This document shows, in pieces, positions 62,815 to 64,000 of a stretch of 64,000 bases of DNA. The stretch comes from Archangiaceae bacterium (GTDB lineage Bacteria > Myxococcota > Myxococcia > Myxococcales > Myxococcaceae): positions 310,001-374,000 of the forward strand of contig JADJNS010000004.1 of assembly GCA_016714225.1 (NCBI GenBank), read 5' to 3'. The notes beneath the pieces are model-generated. The model saw only the letters and a program-made list of their open reading frames with translations, was not told the origin of the DNA and did no database searches. The position numbers and the translations under genes were made by a program. The first letter of the stretch is position 1. The number at the start of each line of letters is the position of its first letter.

Positions 62815-64000
62815 CTACTTCTTGCGGTTCTTCTTCTTGTTCTGCTTCTCGCGCTTGCGGCGCTCTTTGATCGCCTTGCGGTCGGCGTCGCTGAGGCCCG
62901 AAGCAGCGGGCGCCGTCGAGTAGCCCATCAGCCGGGCCTTGGCCATGGCGTTCTGACCCATCGGCGCGGTGTAGCCGCGGGCCACCTGCGGCAGCTGCAG
63001 CTGCTGGCCGCCGCCACCCATGCCGAGGGCGGCCTCCATCATCTTGGCGTCCTTGCCGAACACCTGGCTGAGGTCCATGCCCTTCAGCTGGCTCAGCTGC
63101 CCCAGCTGCTTGAACCCGGGGATACGGCCGAGCAGGCCCGGGTTCTGGCCGATGGAGCCCATCACCTGCTGCATCATGGTGTACTTCTGCAGCAGGTCTT
63201 GCACGTCTTTGGCGGTGCGGCCCGAGCCCTTGGCGATGCGCTTGGTGCGCCCCTCGTTGATGAGCGAGGGCTGCAGCCGCTCGGCCTCGGTCATCGAGTC
63301 GAAGAGCGTCTCGATCTTCGAGAGCTCTTTGTCGTCGGGGTTCAGCTGATCGGTCATCTCACCGAAGATGGGGAACTTCTCGAGCAGATCCTTGATCGGC
63401 CCCATCTTGCGGACGGTGCGAATCTGCTCGACGAAATCGCGCATGGTGAAGTTGCCCGAGAGCAGCTTCTTGGCGTCTTCCTCGGCCTTGGCCTCGTCGA
63501 CGACGCCCTCGAAGTCCTTCATCAGGCCGACGATGTCGCCGAACCCCAAGATGCGGCTGGCCAGGCCCTCGGGACGAAACTCTTCGAGCTTGTCGAGGCC
63601 TTCACCCATGCCGAGGAACTTGATCGGCTTGCCGGTGACCTCTTTGATCGAGAGCGCCGCGCCGCCGCGGGCGTCGCCGTCGAGCTTGGTGAGAATGAAG
63701 CCGTCGATGCCGATGCGGCGGTCGAACTCGGCAGCGGTGCGCACCGAGTCCTGACCGATCATCGCGTCGCAGACCAGAATGGTGTTCTCGGGCGAGACCG
63801 CCTTCTTGATCGCCTCGAGCTCGCTCATCAGCGCTTCATCGATGGCGAGGCGGCCGGCGGTGTCGAAGATGACCACGTCGTTCTTGTTGGCGCGGGCCTG
63901 CGCGTAGGCCTTCTCGGCCAGCTGCGGAGGCTGCAGGCCGGGCTCGTGAAACACCGGCACGCCCAGCTGCTGGCCGAGCACCTTCAGCTGATCGACGGCG
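62815..64000 (-). CDS. ffh: Signal recognition particle protein Ffh, C-terminal part (5' end outside window)
   Basis: SRP54 GTPase that delivers nascent membrane proteins to the Sec translocon. The window holds the last 394 or so residues: GTPase motifs VVIFDTAGRL (G3), DGFILTKLDGDARGG (G4 TKxD) and the insertion box before them, then the methionine-rich M domain with GRTKRIAKGSGR, the 4.5S RNA-binding segment, KDVQDLLQKYTMMQQVM and a Lys-rich end (KREKQNKKKNRKK). The P-loop and N domain lie beyond the right edge. Frame remains open to base 64000, so the gene is truncated only by the window. Confidence 0.96.
   Translation of the reverse strand, partial: AVDQLKVLGQQLGVPVFHEPGLQPPQLAEKAYAQARANKNDVVIFDTAGRLAIDEALMSELEAIKKAVSPENTILVCDAMIGQDSVRTAAEFDRRIGIDGFILTKLDGDARGGAALSIKEVTGKPIKFLGMGEGLDKLEEFRPEGLASRILGFGDIVGLMKDFEGVVDEAKAEEDAKKLLSGNFTMRDFVEQIRTVRKMGPIKDLLEKFPIFGEMTDQLNPDDKELSKIETLFDSMTEAERLQPSLINEGRTKRIAKGSGRTAKDVQDLLQKYTMMQQVMGSIGQNPGLLGRIPGFKQLGQLSQLKGMDLSQVFGKDAKMMEAALGMGGGGQQLQLPQVARGYTAPMGQNAMAKARLMGYSTAPAASGLSDADRKAIKERRKREKQNKKKNRKK

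Noticed and set aside
1..64000. CRISPR arrays, tRNA/rRNA genes, insertion sequences, prophage
   Set aside because: Read-through of both strands showed no direct-repeat array, no cloverleaf-like segment, no transposase or integrase, and no phage structural gene.

Overview
The window is about 64 kb of GC-rich, gene-dense DNA from a myxobacterium (Myxococcota, most likely the Myxococcus/Archangium side). The strongest evidence is a recognisable adventurous-gliding (Glt/Agl/Agm) cluster at 36.2-61.2 kb. Supporting signs are Ser/Thr kinases with the usual delta-proteobacterial architecture, a MYXO-CTERM-like sorting tail and Gly-rich lipoproteins. Species cannot be named from sequence alone. I see no rRNA, tRNA, CRISPR, phage or insertion sequence.

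Layout. 0-5 kb: end of an M16 peptidase, an RluA-type pseudouridine synthase, the PrkA kinase and an HPt-REC-REC protein. 5.3-11.6 kb: a lipoprotein, then on the minus strand a Ser/Thr kinase fused to a receiver domain, a lone MqsA-like zinc/HTH protein, and two exported TldD-like proteins, one without the metal site. 11.7-16.6 kb: a two-domain ArsA/Get3-like ATPase (frame broken), then accA-hisC-cmk. 16.7-22.6 kb: a hybrid histidine kinase (minus strand), a six-TM class III cyclase, a beta-propeller exoprotein and a second Ser/Thr kinase. 22.7-29.7 kb: metallopeptidases (M2 family, a HELGH gluzincin, an active and an inactive M16) with a cold-shock gene and a clear terminator among them. 29.8-34.2 kb: a PilZ protein and a tight five-gene operon of exported proteins (LPP20-like, FlgT-like, PEGA lipoprotein, FecR-like, unknown). 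34.2-36.1 kb: an orphan HELGH protein and a family-5 uracil-DNA glycosylase (frame broken). 36.3-61.2 kb: gltD, gltE, two tandem gltF-like small genes, gltG, a terminator, gltH, an RGG/TPR protein, a giant TPR gene gltI (about 12.2 kb) and gltJ. 61.2-64 kb: a structured non-coding region, a divergent RelA/SpoT-fold protein and the end of ffh (minus strand).

How they work together. The glt genes encode much of the trans-envelope gliding machine: outer-membrane barrel and TPR lipoprotein (GltH, GltE), periplasmic proteins (GltD, GltF), inner-membrane TonB-like linkers (GltG, GltJ) and a cytoplasmic scaffold (GltI). The motor genes aglRQS and the gltA/B/C/K genes are not here. Several genes (ArsA-like, M2, UDG and especially gltI) are interrupted by one- or two-base indels, often in short homopolymers. 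I read these as probable assembly errors and annotate the genes as single units.
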